From contig OZ007506.1 in assembly GCA_963931865.1 (NCBI GenBank), positions 4,150,926 through 4,214,925 of the forward strand: a stretch of 64,000 nt of DNA. Reading direction: 5' to 3'. Both the position numbers and the translations under genes were made by a program. The notes below the pieces were generated by a model that worked only from the letters and a program-made list of their open reading frames with translations, did no database searches and had not been told where the DNA came from. The DNA is from Axinella damicornis. Its lineage: Eukaryota; Porifera; Demospongiae; Axinellida; Axinellidae. Below are positions 1-56,147 of the stretch, piece by piece (within the stretch, counting starts at the first letter, position 1; each line of letters begins with the position of its first letter).

Positions 1-47
1 AATGCAGAACATTGTGGGGCGAGCCTGAGCGAGTACATGCAGGTGCC

Positions 48-205
48 GAATGTGCATGGAGCAGTTGCAAGTGCTGAATGTGCATGGAGCAGTTGCATGT
101 GGTGAAATGTGCATGGTCGAGGAGCAGTTGCATGTGGTGAAATGTGCATGGAGCAGTTGCATGTGGTGAAATGTGCATGGAGCAGTTGCATGTGCATGTC
201 ATCAG
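48..205. repeat. Minisatellite, unit about 33 bp, about 5 copies
   Basis: The phrase ATGTGCATGGAGCAGTTGCA recurs about five times with small differences (one copy carries an extra GTCGAG). It lies inside the left part of the TIR element. Confidence 0.7.
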
Positions 206-438
206 AATGAGTCCGACAGAAGTTATGACACTAAAAATATACTTGTGCACTTCACAGCGTTGAAGCAATCAGGCAGGTAAGTCCAGGTCCAGGAGCGGTC
301 TCTGTCTTTGAGTTCGTCCGCGTTCTCTGCTGATGTCAGATCTGTGTCATGACTGGTCACAGTGAGTTTAGTGTTACCGAGTGCAGGCCAGTCAACTTCC
401 CATCCTCTGGCGATAGCTGATGCAGTCTAACAGGCACA

Positions 439-826
439 TCACACCGTCACGGTGCTGAGCTGCTGCACACCATGACGACTAGTGTGCTCTGCATGGCAGG
501 TCATGCGATGGCTTGAAGCGCTCTCCCCGTCTTCATGAAATGCTTGAGCTGCTCTCACTCTCTCCAGCCTGGTGTCTCTCTCTTCAGCAGTCTCAGCTGT
601 CATTCTGTCCTGGTGAACTTCTCTCATTCTCTCCAGTCTGGACTCCCTCTCCTCGCGGCTTTGAGCAGCGCCTAGCTCTGTCTCTCTCTCGTCGCTGCCT
701 AAGCCGTCGTTCCTTTTCTTCCGCTGTTTCAGAAGCACGGCGGGCCCTTTCTCGTTCCCTCCTACGTCGAAGTCTCTCTTCTTTGCTCCGGACGCTTGTT
801 GTAGACTCCATCACGATTTTACACAC
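439..826 (-). pseudogene. Frameshifted charged, coiled-coil-like ORF, probably transposon-derived
   Basis: Read on the minus strand from an ATG at 826, the frame encodes arginine/glutamate-rich repeats (ERLRRRRERERARR, then SETAEEKERRLRQRRERDR). Near 665 this frame drifts into unrelated sequence. A neighbouring frame continues the same repeat style (AAQSREERESRLERMREV, then TAEERDTRLERVRAAQ) down to a stop at 439. This is the pattern of a single-base indel in one ancestral reading frame. From memory, such ETAEERxxRL repeats occur in N-terminal parts of mobile-element proteins in sponges and cnidarians; I am not certain of the family. It lies inside the TIR element and is not part of the receptor genes. 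Confidence 0.5.
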
Positions 827-1198
827 AAATACCGATTAGTCAACGTGGCTTGTACGTTGCAAAGTAGTAAACGTGGCTTGCGGCTAGCTAGCCTATAGTG
901 GCCGGTCATCAACGTGAACGTGGCGTGTACGTCGCAATGATGTTAAAAATCAACGTGCAAATAAGAGCAGGAAGTGATTTACGGCACGACGTACGATAGA
1001 AATATAATAGAAATATAGAAAATTCACAGCTAACTCGTCTATGTGGGGCTCGCTCAGGCTCGCCCCAATAAGATGTGTCTATCATACAGTACAAACAATC
1101 ACAGCAGAATACATTATAATGATGAATGTTAACATTATAACATAATATTATGTTAACATTTCATATGAAGGATAGGAAAAGATGATTCTAAGTTTTCA

Positions 1199-13854
<12,656 letters not shown>

Positions 13855-15299
13855 CTTTCTTGATCTTGTGAACAGATTTGAACGTAGTAGACACTGGGAA
13901 CCATGAAAGCCCTGAGGGGCGAAGCATTAGAGTTGCAGGATTTGTTTGACTACGTATACAAAGGAAGCTACACGCCCTTTTACGTTCCGTGGCCAAGTCA
14001 AAACAGCTGATGACAGGAAATGCATGGGTAGAGTTAGCTATCTGCAACCAGACAGAAAAGCGGCCCACGTGCGTAAGAGTACTCTTAGACTATTGAGTGT
14101 TAGACCCTGACCAAGGCCTCCCCTCTAGCATTCTAAGTCCTCTGCAGGGCAGTGGGTGAGACGGAAGGTCCTTCACATAGTTGATTTTGGCTAGAGCTAC
14201 GTAGCTAGTAGGTATATATAATCTTAAGTTATATAGGAGGGTATTGACAATGGTAAGTGAATGGATAAGACAACACTTAGTACTTACATAATTACAATTG
14301 TAGTTTTAATTAACAGGCTGAGACAGTCCTCATTTTAGTTTTAGTTTTAATTACTAAAGTGAAACATGCCATACTAAAATGCATTATAGTTTTAGTTTTA
14401 GTTAACTAAAACAACATTGCATAATTATAGTAGCTGTAATTAACGCCACATCAACTAGAAATGAAGCAACTCAGACTGCATTGCAGTGTGGGGACATGCA
14501 TCCAATTATGTAGGGCATTCATTGTCAATATTTTAATATAGTTATTAATGCTGTCTGTCTACCGGTACCGTGCACTACCAATGTATAATCATGTCAGCTG
14601 TTAGCCTCCTCTCCAGCTCTATATACTTTGTGCCAAAGTCTAGATCTGTGTGGGCCATGTACTTGACCTCTGACCCCAACACACACATCATATTGTGGAT
14701 CCACACCCGTCCAAACTCAAAATCCTGATAATCTATAGCTAGCTACAAGATTTACAACATCAAAACTGCACTGAGTGTATATAGGATCTCAAAATCACGG
14801 AATGCAGATCTAGATTTGCATTAATATGCAGTTCCGTATAATTTACATTTTCCTTTATGACGCAAGGCTATAGAATCAGTTTGTAATGTGCATGGATGCC
14901 GACCACAAGCACAGGCAATATATTTGGCCCTGAATGTGTTGTATGCAAGGAATGTAGCTGCTTCTTAATTGCTCTTCTCATATATAATTAACTGCTCTGA
15001 AGAGGCTGATCATTTCTGCTGATAATAAACCAGCCCTAGATAAAGCTATATAGCCCACACGTGAGCCTGGGAATGAGGCTAAGATACAGCTGCATGCATG
15101 CCATATGGTGCATCTGCATTGAGCATTAGTGTGCACGAATTAATATAGTAGTGCATACATACAGGACCACATAGTGGGCTAAGAGCTAAGACCTAACCAA
15201 GACATGCATCGAGTTGCATTTAACCCCTGCACAAAAGTGAAGGTAAGTACTTAACCTGTATCCTCATTCCCAGCTAGGCTGTTCCTGCCGCCGGTATTT

Positions 15300-15728
15300 G
15301 TGACCCTCTAAGCATAAACCACCCATTCACCGCAAACATTGAATTTACGTTACGAGGGTTCAAAGTTCAATGGCTCCTAAGCGAATATTGATCGCTTGCG
15401 CTACTTCTAACGCGCGTAACAACCGAACGCGTAGGACTTCCCGTTCGCAACTCGAGATTATTGAACGCATACTTGCTCGCTATTGTTCGATGGCTTCGCA
15501 AACCGGAAGTCCTACGCGTTTGGAATTTATGCGTGTTATAAGTACCGCGTACGATCGAAATGACCTTGCGTATCGAGAACGTTCAAGCGCCCATAACTTT
15601 GCTCGTGTACGCCCGATTGGAAAGATAAAACTACCATTGTGATCAGCAATAAACGTGCTCTCTGATGGTATAATTATCTCAGTTTTGACAAAATGCGGTG
15701 AATGGGTGGTTTATGCTTAGAGGGTCAC
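15300..15728. mobile_element. 429-bp element with 35-bp perfect TIRs and ATTT target duplication
   Basis: The 35 bases starting GTGACCCTCTAAGCATAAAC at 15300 return exactly inverted, ending at 15728. Both ends abut ATTT (15296-15299 and 15729-15732), a likely 4-bp target duplication. The inside is CpG-rich and has an inverted pair (around 15428 and 15510) built on ACGCGTAGGACTTCC. Confidence 0.8.
15370..15642 (+). CDS. Unidentified 90-residue ORF inside the TIR element
   Basis: The frame opens with ATG at 15370 and closes at 15642, wholly between the TIRs. The protein is basic (NARNNRTRRTSRSQLEIIER) with no motif I recognise. It is the only long frame in the element and could be a real small protein or chance. 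No transposase catalytic pattern is visible. It is not in frame with any receptor exon. Confidence 0.25.
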   Translation: MAPKRILIACATSNARNNRTRRTSRSQLEIIERILARYCSMASQTGSPTRLEFMRVISTAYDRNDLAYRERSSAHNFARVRPIGKIKLPL

Positions 15729-16052
15729 ATTTGATCACTCAATAATTATTGCACATGTAGTATTTACATACTGCAAGCGATCAAAATTGATACTGCAGCT
15801 GGCGGTGGGAACGGCCTGCATGGGAACAAGGCTATACAATACTATTTCACTAGTACTACTACAGTGTGGTTGCCCCTCATATACGCGTAGCATCGAAAGT
15901 AAATTATTATGTACCTACATGATGAACGTCAAACATGTGCGTGAGTCTATGTACAAAATGTCATAAGCAAAATACAAAAAAAAAAAGATTAGAGACTTGC
16001 ACCTTAATGCTCTGTACTATTATTAGTGATGATTTCAACATGATATATGGTT

Positions 16053-36722
<20,670 letters not shown>

Positions 36723-38154
36723 CTTTCTTGTGAATTCCTATTAGCATACAGTTAGCTACCACCATGAGACTACTCGGAGGGGAGAAACCTTAGGAAACTG
36801 ATTGTTGTACTTCAAAGGAAGCTACCGGGTAATTGCCCTTTTAGTTCCGGTGACCAATATGTATACTGACCAATTAACTAGTGAATCTGATTGGTCATCT
36901 ACGTAGCGTAGTCTAGTCATGACCTCTCTCAAGTTAGGACAGTTGTCCTGAATTACCTCATGGGAAGTAGCTATATGAGTTGCTGACGGGTTTTACTCCT
37001 GAGAACAGTGAACTGTGAAGCATATTATATATGTCCGAGTATACGCACAGTATGTAGCTAGACACATGTTTGCAGTGCAATTAGCTAGCTAATGACTTGA
37101 AGGTGGCTACCATTATGGTAAAGGAGACCAATTTAGCCTTGTTCCGGCCATTCCCACCAAGGAAAGACCAATTTAGCCTTGTTCCGGCCATTCCCACCAC
37201 CAGTTTTTGATTGCTTGCAGCTACATGTATAGCTAGCTACTGCAAGCGATCAATAACAGGCAATAGCTAGCAGGCAGTGGGAATTGCCTCGGAGTGAGGC
37301 TAGCTAGATAAATTACACTGTGGATATTAAACTGCTACTTGAATAATCGTGGCTTGTTAACAATTAAACTGCTGTGCATGATGCAAACATAGTAGCTACT
37401 TATGTCAGTAGCTGACACGGTGCGTATATGAGGTGTGGGATCACACTATACATTGTCACTAGTATCATTTGGAGCAAAGCCCTGAACTGTTGATTGCAAA
37501 CCGCACCTGTCAAAGGAGATGTACCCATACAAGTGGTACGGAATGATGACAGAAATATGTCCCCAATATGTTTCCTATAGGCGCAGTCATCCTGTATCAT
37601 ACTTGGAAACACCACAGGATGTTAACACGTGAAAGTTATGATGTATATACTTGGCCTCTAGGAAAAGCCATGCATGCATGCAGCAGCATTAAATTCCGGT
37701 CCTGAGCTGTGAGGCTATTACACAGTTGTATCTACCAACTGCAATAGTTATACTTGTCACTAACTTCATCCAGCTGATGCCACTGGGTGCAGTACAAAGC
37801 CTAAAGCACAGGTAGGTTTAATTAGGCTATAGGCTGTCAGTGCAAGTGAAAAGGACATGGAGGTGCACGGATGGGATCATTGGGATGTCTGGAATTTTTG
37901 AATTCATGACTTTTGTTGTTTCTATTTTCTCGTCCGGCACTGCTAGTTCGTAGTTATTTTCATCTGCAAGTATTATTGACCAATATTAATTTTATGATGT
38001 AAAATTGAAAAACTGATTTTAATACAAAAGTGTGATCCCTTTCAACCGTGTGTATAAAGTATGTGCATCGATCAACAGAGCAGACAGTACCAGCCAACAT
38101 ATATATTGTCTGCATTATTGCTCACACTGTAAAGGAATTAACATGGCATTGATA
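36723..38154. other. Intergenic region between genes B and C
   Basis: It holds a family 1 copy at about 37134-37303, whose left end is tandemly duplicated (a 39-bp unit at about 37127 and 37166, with TTTAGCCTTGTTCCGGCC). No gene or recognisable promoter motif is seen. Confidence 0.6.
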
Positions 38155-48374
<10,220 letters not shown>

Positions 48375-48700
48375 CTTGCATGTCAGCTCCCTGTACAGTA
48401 GCAGCTTTCGCAATATTAACATTGCGCATGCGTTTAGAGTTGAACTTTGACCTATTAGCGGGAAACTGGTACAAAACAAAATGTGTGTATTTTGTTTGAA
48501 GATGCAGCTGGAAGATATCAGCGATTTTCTGATGGAGAGTATGAATCAGTTCCATTACCCCACTCAAAGAGGATTCACAGATGATCGTCTCGATCTTGAA
48601 TGCATGGTGCCTTGTTGAATTAATGGTTGGTCTCGTTCCCAGGTCATTCCCATGCACTGTCAGCTTATTTGATCACTCAGTGCTCTGTAATCGGTGTATG

Positions 48701-48766
48701 TAGTGTCCCGGTAATATGCCCCCTTCGAAAATGGTACAAAAAGGGAGGGGTATTAACGGGACACTA
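48701..48766. mobile_element. Family 5 miniature element (66 bp)
   Basis: It keeps only the ends TAGTGTCCCGGTAATATGCC and its inverse, ending ACGGGACACTA. It is a deletion derivative of the 26479-27017 type, just upstream of the gene C first exon (gene C is on the minus strand). Confidence 0.75.
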
Positions 48767-49155
48767 CATGATTAAACATAGCTTTTCCATAAGTTGCATG
48801 AACGATGTGAGCAGCATCTTGTGTTATGAATATGGTAAGGTAGCTATAACTGCATGCATGTAGGTGAATGCAGAATAGAGTGGTCATTCCACAGTAGTCA
48901 CCCCAGAATACCATCGACCATCACAAAGGACCATGCATTGTTTCTGGTTAAATAAATGAAGAGCTCACTGCAATTGGACTAACTATTCCATGTTGTTTTG
49001 ATACTCTAGAGACCTTGCAAAGATTTAGCTGTGGAATGGAAGCTTAGCATGAACGAGGAACTAAATGTTAGTGCAAAACAGTAACAAAACGACACTATCT
49101 TCCATTATGACAGAAATGACAATCACTTTGCACAGAAGTTGACGTAAACGCTCAA

Positions 49156-52100
49156 TCAATTCCAGTTATAAGTATACGTATTCCATTCTGAGAATAGCAA
49201 TGAATGTGAAAGTATGTGTCTGAGGTTGATTCGTAGATGGCCTAATGGAATCCCATCATTGAGAGTTGCACCACCTTGTTGACGGATACAGGAGACAATG
49301 ATAAGAGAGAAACCTGCAGCAAGAGACAAGTCAGTCATCATTCTATGCCGATGCAGCAAAGTAAAATGCAAAGAGGAGGGTCCAGAAGGGTTCACACGGA
49401 TCTCAGACAGATCGATGTTACACGTTTATGACTATTGTATGTGATGTTGTTTCCGTAATCAAAAATTGCACAGTTATACTTGTTGCCTATACTCTTTCTC
49501 AGACAGCCTTTCCGTATTCTGTAGCAGCATTGCATGATCACTTCACTTATTCACTCACACTGTCCGAGAGTGCTTCTAAATTCTGCTGCCTGCATTCCAG
49601 GTGTTGAACGCTTGCTCTTGTGTACTAGTCTTCATGATTTTAGGTTAAGGTCGAGTACAAGTGGTCTTTTGGAGACTGTGGAGTATACAAGTGATTTCTA
49701 ATTTTCTACTGTACACATTCCAACAGACAATGCAGCCCTCACCTGGTAGGATCTTGCCTCTCATCAAACACAGCATTTGGTACATTGACCAAGTTCTTAA
49801 CCATTGGTTTATTGGCAAAATGAAATTCCCCATAGCTGATTGTGATCTGAAAAGTCAAGAATGCAAATGAATAAAATTATGGGTCGTCTTTCACTAGTGA
49901 GAATTCCCAAGCAGTTGAGAGATATAGATATAATTAACACCCCCCTCAATTAAACCCATTGCATTGACTTATACGTGGTCAAAAATCTACTAGTTGACTT
50001 GTCAGCACTTAGGGAGTGCCAGTTATGTTCTCAGACCCTTCAGCGCAGAGAGGAGCGCTGACTATATACGACAACAGCGATTTGTACTATACTGTATATG
50101 CTTGAAGTTGTGACCGCCCCGTATTATACTTTGTCTTAACTGCATTTTGTACTCTTAAATTTGATTGAGCTGAGTACCTGGTCTTTAAGGGTGTCTGGTT
50201 GAATCCTAGCTAGCCTGTTGAGGTGAGAGTTCATCGTGGGTATCTCAGTCAACTCGTATCCTAGCACTGCACCTGGAGGGTTGAGTCGAGCAGTGGGGAG
50301 GTAACTTGCTGTTGATATTGACATAATAGCAGAACACGTACCCACAATGGCTCCAACAACCATGTCATCTGGCAGCTGCAGGTTTTTCCCACTCACTTCA
50401 AAAGCTGCACCTCTACAAGAAAGCATAGCAGACACACCACATACGTAGTCAAGGAAATGGAAGATGAATGGTTTCAGACCAACAACCTCAGGTTTAACAC
50501 ACACTATCAATACATTAACTTGTGTTTGTGTGTGTGTCTGTGTGTAACGGAAGTGGGATGTTCGTGGGGCAGGACTAGACTAGTGATGCGCGACCTTCGT
50601 ACTTCAATTTACTGAAGCTCGAACTCTGCGAAGAATGTTTGAGAACATTGGGCATGGGCTGGAATCTTCCAGAACAGCTGGCAGGGAGCAGCAGTCGAAA
50701 CGGACACAATTGGGGAGCAGTTTAAATAGACGCAATCGAGAGCAGCAGCTGAAGCAGATGCAAGTGGCGAGCAGCAGCTAAAGTGGATGCAAACAGGGAG
50801 CAGCAGTTGAAGCGGATCAATGCAATCACGCAGGGACAGCAGCTGAAGTGGACACAATTGGGGAGCAGCAGCTCTGCACAGAGAGCTGTCCGGCACCGGA
50901 TTATTCACATAGGCAAACGAGGGGGGAAGTAGCTGAGCGAGTGAAGCTACTTGTATATATGTATCTTAAGCATACAATGCATACTGAGGTCAACCATTTT
51001 CCCAGCCATTGTATCATTTCAAAACAAAATCAGAGGCCTACAGTAAACATAACGACCATAATTCATTTTACCTTAGGAATGGTTCAAGTTCATCCATGAG
51101 TGATGAGCTAATGCAGTATGACGCTCCAGTAGCAAAGTAGTATGATGATGATTTCTGTCAAATTGTTGAGAGAACAGAACGTAAGTTTCATTTGAACATA
51201 ACACGAGATGCATTACAGCAATCGTTCCATCTACATACAAGTACAGCAAAAAAGCTGGGGGCCTAGGAATGGGGCTAGAGCCTGTGCTGTCATTACAGAC
51301 CCGTACTTGTTTGTAGGTCTGCACACAGAACCTACAACATCACTGGACATAATCTTTTAGCAGCAAACAATGTATGTACATGTAGGATTTTGTAAAAAAT
51401 TATGCGGCACAATTTGGGCAACTATTATATGCAGCATAGGAGTATATATTTCCTCGCTGAAAGTACTGCCTATTGCAACTTTCTGATCACCTTTAGTGAC
51501 ATGATCAACCTAGGGGTGTTGGCATCAAGAAAGTCTGTGACCAATTAAGGCCTAAACTAAAGTACTGAGTGGCGACTTACATGGTTTGGAAATGCTGCAA
51601 GCTTTTGCGCTGGGATCTAGAGAAGCAATGGAAAACCAACGATCAGGTCACAGTTACATCCTGGACTACACGGTACACCGGTTTATGGACTTCGATGGCC
51701 CAACGAAATCCATTAATGCATCTGCCACAAGAATTTCGGTCCTGAAATTTTTGGTCCGCCAGACCTTGTAAAATTTTCAGCATGATTTGAATTAAAGCAC
51801 ACCACACCAGCTGCAGATGGCAACTTTACATGCCTTTTATCCCCTAAATGCACCCAGAGCTTCTAAAAATAACCATGCATACTCTGTTACAATGTACATG
51901 GAACTGTCCTGTGTTTGATGACACCGGCTGTAAAACAACCGAAATGCCCTCTGTTATATTCCGTTTCCTTCATAAGACTCCATGGCAAAAAAGTAGTAAT
52001 TTCTACAGTGCTCTTACGTAGGAACGCAAGCAGCACTACTGTGTAAACTGTCACTGTAGTGCAGTTACCATGCTGATTAGATCAAGCAGCTACACGACCT

Positions 52101-55005
52101 CGAGTACAAGTGAGCTAGTAGTTTCCGTCCAGCTGCCCATGTTCTTTAATTTGCCATGCGTGAGAATATAAGAGACATACAAAGAAGCCAAAACTTGAGC
52201 TAACTATCCGACTAATGTGTGGAACAGTTGCATATAAGGATACCTCCATTTTTTCTTTTTTGTTTACAGACCACTTTCCGAAGTATCGTCGTTCTTCAGA
52301 GGGGTTATACTGTCCAAGAGTTGCAACAAGTGCTGGTATGTTCACAAAGATGTCATCGTCAAAATGACAGAACCACCTGAAATATTTGCATAACATAATC
52401 AACGTCTTCATCAAACAGCACAACCGCCTGAGTAACTAATTGGCATTATGGGTGCACAAAAAAAAACTTGCTATTGAGAAATCCATGCATCATTGACTAT
52501 GATGTTGAAGAAGTATACGTAAACACTTGAATGAATGCTAAAATCTAAACTACACTGGTACATGGATAGGGTGTCTGTAATTAGAGTAAACACTTGAATG
52601 CTAAAATCTAAGCCACTATAGTACATTCCGAATACGCACAAACATTTGAAACCGTTACATTTTGACACCACCCCATCCATGGAGAACAGCTAGAACTCTC
52701 CTGTACAGTCAGGCACTGCAGTAACCACCTTGAAAGCACATCAACTGTTTGGAGGCTAATAAACCAGGACTGACGAACCAAGAGATGCACAAAGCTTGCC
52801 ACATAACAGTAGGTGAGCATCCCATGCACTCACTCGTATTTCTCTCCCCTCTCTCTGGCTGTGTAGTACTGCTCATACTCTACGCCAGATTTACAGCACA
52901 GTGACTTCCTTCAGGAGAGAATATGAAACACTCAAGACACCTTGTCATTGAATGCATATATTATGTGACAGTCCTATAGTATGTACATACATACTCTACT
53001 CAATTCACTCGAGTCGGCGTAACTACTTACTAACAATGAATAACAGTCACACTTGTGCACCATTTGGGGAAGCCTTTGTCAATTAGCATGACTAACTCCT
53101 ATATTGATCATCGCGGACTATTTCTACAGAGGACAGTCACATATACCTCATGCAGATACCTATAGTCTCGGTACCAGACTCCCATAGCCAAATGGTTGGG
53201 AGTCTGGTTTCGAGACTAGCAGATTCCATACTCAAAATGTATCTCAAAAGTTATAGTAGTTAATCCACATGCACATGTCCAGACACAAATCACTGAGTAC
53301 GTGACACATCTTTACCTTTGGTGACCTACAGAGCAATTCGCCCCAAACACGGCAAAACCTGCAGTGTGACAAGAAGTTGAGTATACCTTGGATGCACGCA
53401 GGTGGCAATGAGGTTCATAGTCCAGCAAGCAAATCTCATAGACCATGACCAGCTCTACTGCATGCAATGTGCTACCCAATACTGCATGATATATGCTTTG
53501 CTCTCAGGACTTGGGTACATCAAATGGCATCTATTCACTGCAACCTAGTAAAGTATGTAACATGAAAGTCTTACAGGGGGGTGCACCACTGAGTCCACCC
53601 GCCCTATATCATTTTGAAAAGATCTCGGTTGATTTTTCAACATGCAATTGAAAGTGGTAAACTGGTCTCTCATGGCAATACATTCAAGGCGATATACCAT
53701 AAACCCTAGATAATAGAGAATGGCATTTGGAACAATATTAGACGTTTGCTTTGAATGAACCACAATTTACCATCTAGATCTAATTTCAAAGTTTATATCT
53801 ACCTTCACTTCTTGCTATTGAAGTCCAACGATCATCACTGTCCACATCAGTAACAATATGAACCTACAGTGAAGGACAAAACAATAAATCGATACAGTAC
53901 TGCAGTACAAACCTAATGCTCAGCATATGCAGATATGTACACTGGTAGCTCTTTTGAATTCCTACACCAAAATTTGTCCACCCATGCCTATTCTGTTTTC
54001 GAATGTTCCACCTTTACACAATGTGTGTGTGTGTGTACGTGTGTGTGCATGTGCATGTGCATGTGCGTGGGCCAGGGTAATACACATACACGTACACACA
54101 TGCACATACACACACACATGTACACATACACACACGCATACATATACCACACACAGACACAATACACACAAACACCCACGAGCAAGTGCAAGGGTGCCGG
54201 ATGGTGTCCTGGACACCCCGCTAATTCTTTCGCACAGTTGCTTGAGAAGCACACCATTCATACGTGTGTAGAGTAAGGGCAGGGGTGTCCACGAACTTCT
54301 TCCTATAAGACCCCCCCCCCCCCCGTGCAGACACCCCCACACTTACTCCGCATACATACACCCTGCACACATACCCACACACACACCCACACACACACAC
54401 ACACACACACCCACACACACACACACACATACACACACACAATTTTCAGTTGCACGAAGAATGGCGGTGCTAAGGCTACACACACAAACGTGCACAAACG
54501 CGTGGGCCTTGCACAAAACGAGGCTATATGCACATGTCTGTGTGTGTGTGTATGTGTCTGTACATGTTCGTGTGTGTATGTGCGTGTGTGTGCTGTATAT
54601 AGTAGCTCATTATCCAATCATCCAGCACATTAATTACATCATCAATGGTTTTGCTGGACACATAACCTGTTTGGGCTTCAATGTCTGCATCCATGTCAGC
54701 AATAGAATAGCCAGCCTTGGCTCATGGTAGGATGCTGTAGTCTTCACAGAGATATACACTTCAGAACTGTAGTCTATAATATGCCTCTGTGGACGTTTGC
54801 CCAAAATCAAGGTGTCGTTCGACCCTGAAACACTCTGATCTTTAGGTTCTCCTGATTCTGCACAGCTGGTACCATCTTCTGCCGTGCAATATCCTTCTGA
54901 CGTACTGAGTTCAGAACATAGAACGTCCCCAATACAGGCAGAGTAGTGGACAACCAGTAGATGAGCCAGAGACCAGTACAGCAGCTGAGGATAGACGTCC
55001 ATCAT
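49156..55005 (-). CDS. Fringe-like beta-1,3-N-acetylglucosaminyltransferase
   Basis: This is a predicted Golgi type II enzyme. In animals, Fringe adds GlcNAc to O-fucose on EGF repeats (e.g. Notch). Exons, 5' to 3': 55005-54667, 53863-53803, 53358-53316, 52908-52834, 52376-52268, 51616-51581, 51154-51072, 50412-50342, 50308-50178, 49846-49743, 49219-49156; 371 residues if the last is right. Visible motifs: a hydrophobic N-terminus (LLYWSLAHLLVVHYSA); VYISVKTTASYHEPRL; SLCCKSGVEYEQYY; WFCHFDDDIFVN, the metal-binding DDD; YYFATGASYCISSSL; LQLPDDMVVGAIV; MNSHLNRLARIQPDTL; ITISYGEFHF. Their order matches Fringe. The last exon is uncertain: an overlapping frame there reads YFHIHCYSQN, also reminiscent of the Fringe C-terminus. 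The acceptor substrate here is unknown. Confidence 0.85.
50520..50940. repeat. Family 6 dispersed repeat, second copy
   Basis: It shares with 28390-28800 the block GAAGTGGGATGTT, ACTAGACTAGTGA and CAAAGAATG-type sequence, followed by GGGAGCAGCAGCTGAAG units. It lies in a Fringe-like gene intron. Confidence 0.75.
53165..53217. mobile_element. Family 2 palindromic element
   Basis: TAGTCTCGGTACCAGACTCC on the left and GGAGTCTGGTTTCGAGACTA on the right. It lies in an intron of the Fringe-like gene. Confidence 0.75.
54019..54600. repeat. TG/CA-rich microsatellite cluster in Fringe-like intron 1
   Basis: Blocks of GT (54020-54065, 54538-54595) and CA (54080-54170, 54360-54440) alternate, with a short C run at 54310-54324. 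They could pair with each other in RNA. The open frames across them are repeat artefacts. Confidence 0.9.
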
Positions 55006-55179
55006 GAGGAGGCCCTCAGTTCCCCAGCTGCTAAGTCCAGAGGAACACTACAGAAATGTCAAGTGGTTATTGGTCCGGCAGGAAGAAGGGCGGTATATTA
55101 GGGCTAGGGGCTGTTCTAAATATGCGTGCGTTTCTGGTACCTATACCTAAAGTAGGTTCTTCCCACTGGACCAATAGCA

Positions 55180-55446
55180 AGGGGGTGACACTCCCATAGA
55201 CGCCATAGTCAGAGCTGTGACCGGGCTTATCAGCGAACCAAGTATACTAAGGAAGGGGTGGAGTCGCTACACATTCTTCCGTATACTATCGGTGGTCAAG
55301 CGGTCAACGGCTGAAATACAGCGCAGTCAAACGGTCAAGAATCTTTTTGCAATGCAGTCAAGTGGTCAAGCAGCAAAAATGACGGTCAAGATTTCTTGAC
55401 CCCGGTCGCACCTCTGACTATGGCGTCAATGGGAGTGTCACCCCTT
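55180..55446. mobile_element. Inverted-repeat element with about 45-bp TIRs
   Basis: AGGGGGTGACACTCCCATAG at the left returns inverted on the right (TGGGAGTGTCACCCCTT) and the match runs through GCCATAGTCAGAG. The middle has several GTCAAGCGGTCAA-type repeats. It lies just upstream of the Fringe-like start codon. Confidence 0.75.
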
Positions 55447-56147
55447 CCAATATCCACAGCAAGGTATGAGCAATCATCATATGATGCTTGCCCTCTGTCT
55501 CTGTGATAGGTAAAGGACATTTTCACCCACTGTATACCTGGTAGGCTGAACTTGAAGGCCTCTCAGAACGTGAAAAGGTCTCTCGTAAACCACAGGTCCA
55601 GCAAGATAATCTGTATTCCGTACGGAAGAACGCAGATTCAGGAATGCATCTAGTTTTGGATTCCACATTGCATTCCATTCCACGTTCCATAAATTCAGCT
55701 GTTAATGTGCTATTTTGAATGTCTGCACGTTTGTTCAAGTAAGGCCTATGTGTGACTTCGATTTTGAGTGTGCAGTCGTCCCATGCAGTGAGCAGAACAC
55801 AAGTATTACTCTATGACATTGCTGACCTCAGTGCTGAGAAGTGACTGAAGTGAGTTTGTTTGCATTTTTGGTGGCTATAATTATGTCTACTCGTATAATT
55901 GCAATGTGTGTAGCTATGAATGAACCCATAGATACAGAACACCGGGTTTCTTACTATCTTGTGGAGTGCTTTGCCGACACACTACAGTTCTTCAACTATA
56001 CTTACTGGTTTGTAACCGAACATACAAAGGCAGCATCACTGCAAAAATAACTTTCAAGCAACCAACATGGTGTAGCTAAACAGATTAGCTTGAGTGGTGC
56101 ATGATGAAAGCACATGTACACATGCTGAGCTAGCAAAACATAACAGA

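Larger units (their letters stand above)
15..1067. mobile_element. Short DNA element with 19-bp perfect terminal inverted repeats
   Basis: The 19 bases at 15-33 (TGGGGCGAGCCTGAGCGAG) recur exactly inverted at 1049-1067. The 1.05 kb between them holds a minisatellite (48-205) and a frameshifted charged open frame on the minus strand (439-826). No transposase motif is visible, so this is a non-autonomous or decayed element. I could not define a clean target-site duplication, partly because only 14 bases lie outside the left end. Confidence 0.6.
13855..16052. other. Intergenic region between genes A and B
   Basis: These 2.2 kb separate the first exon of gene A from the stop of gene B. They hold the 15300-15728 element and an AT-rich stretch with repeated TTTTAGTTTTAG motifs (14330-14410). 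I recognised no TATA box or other promoter motif, although the promoter of gene A must lie here. Confidence 0.6.

Noticed and set aside
53962..54633. Cys/Val-rich and Thr/His-rich open frames on both strands
   Set aside because: They are translations of TG/CA microsatellite blocks in an intron of the Fringe-like gene.
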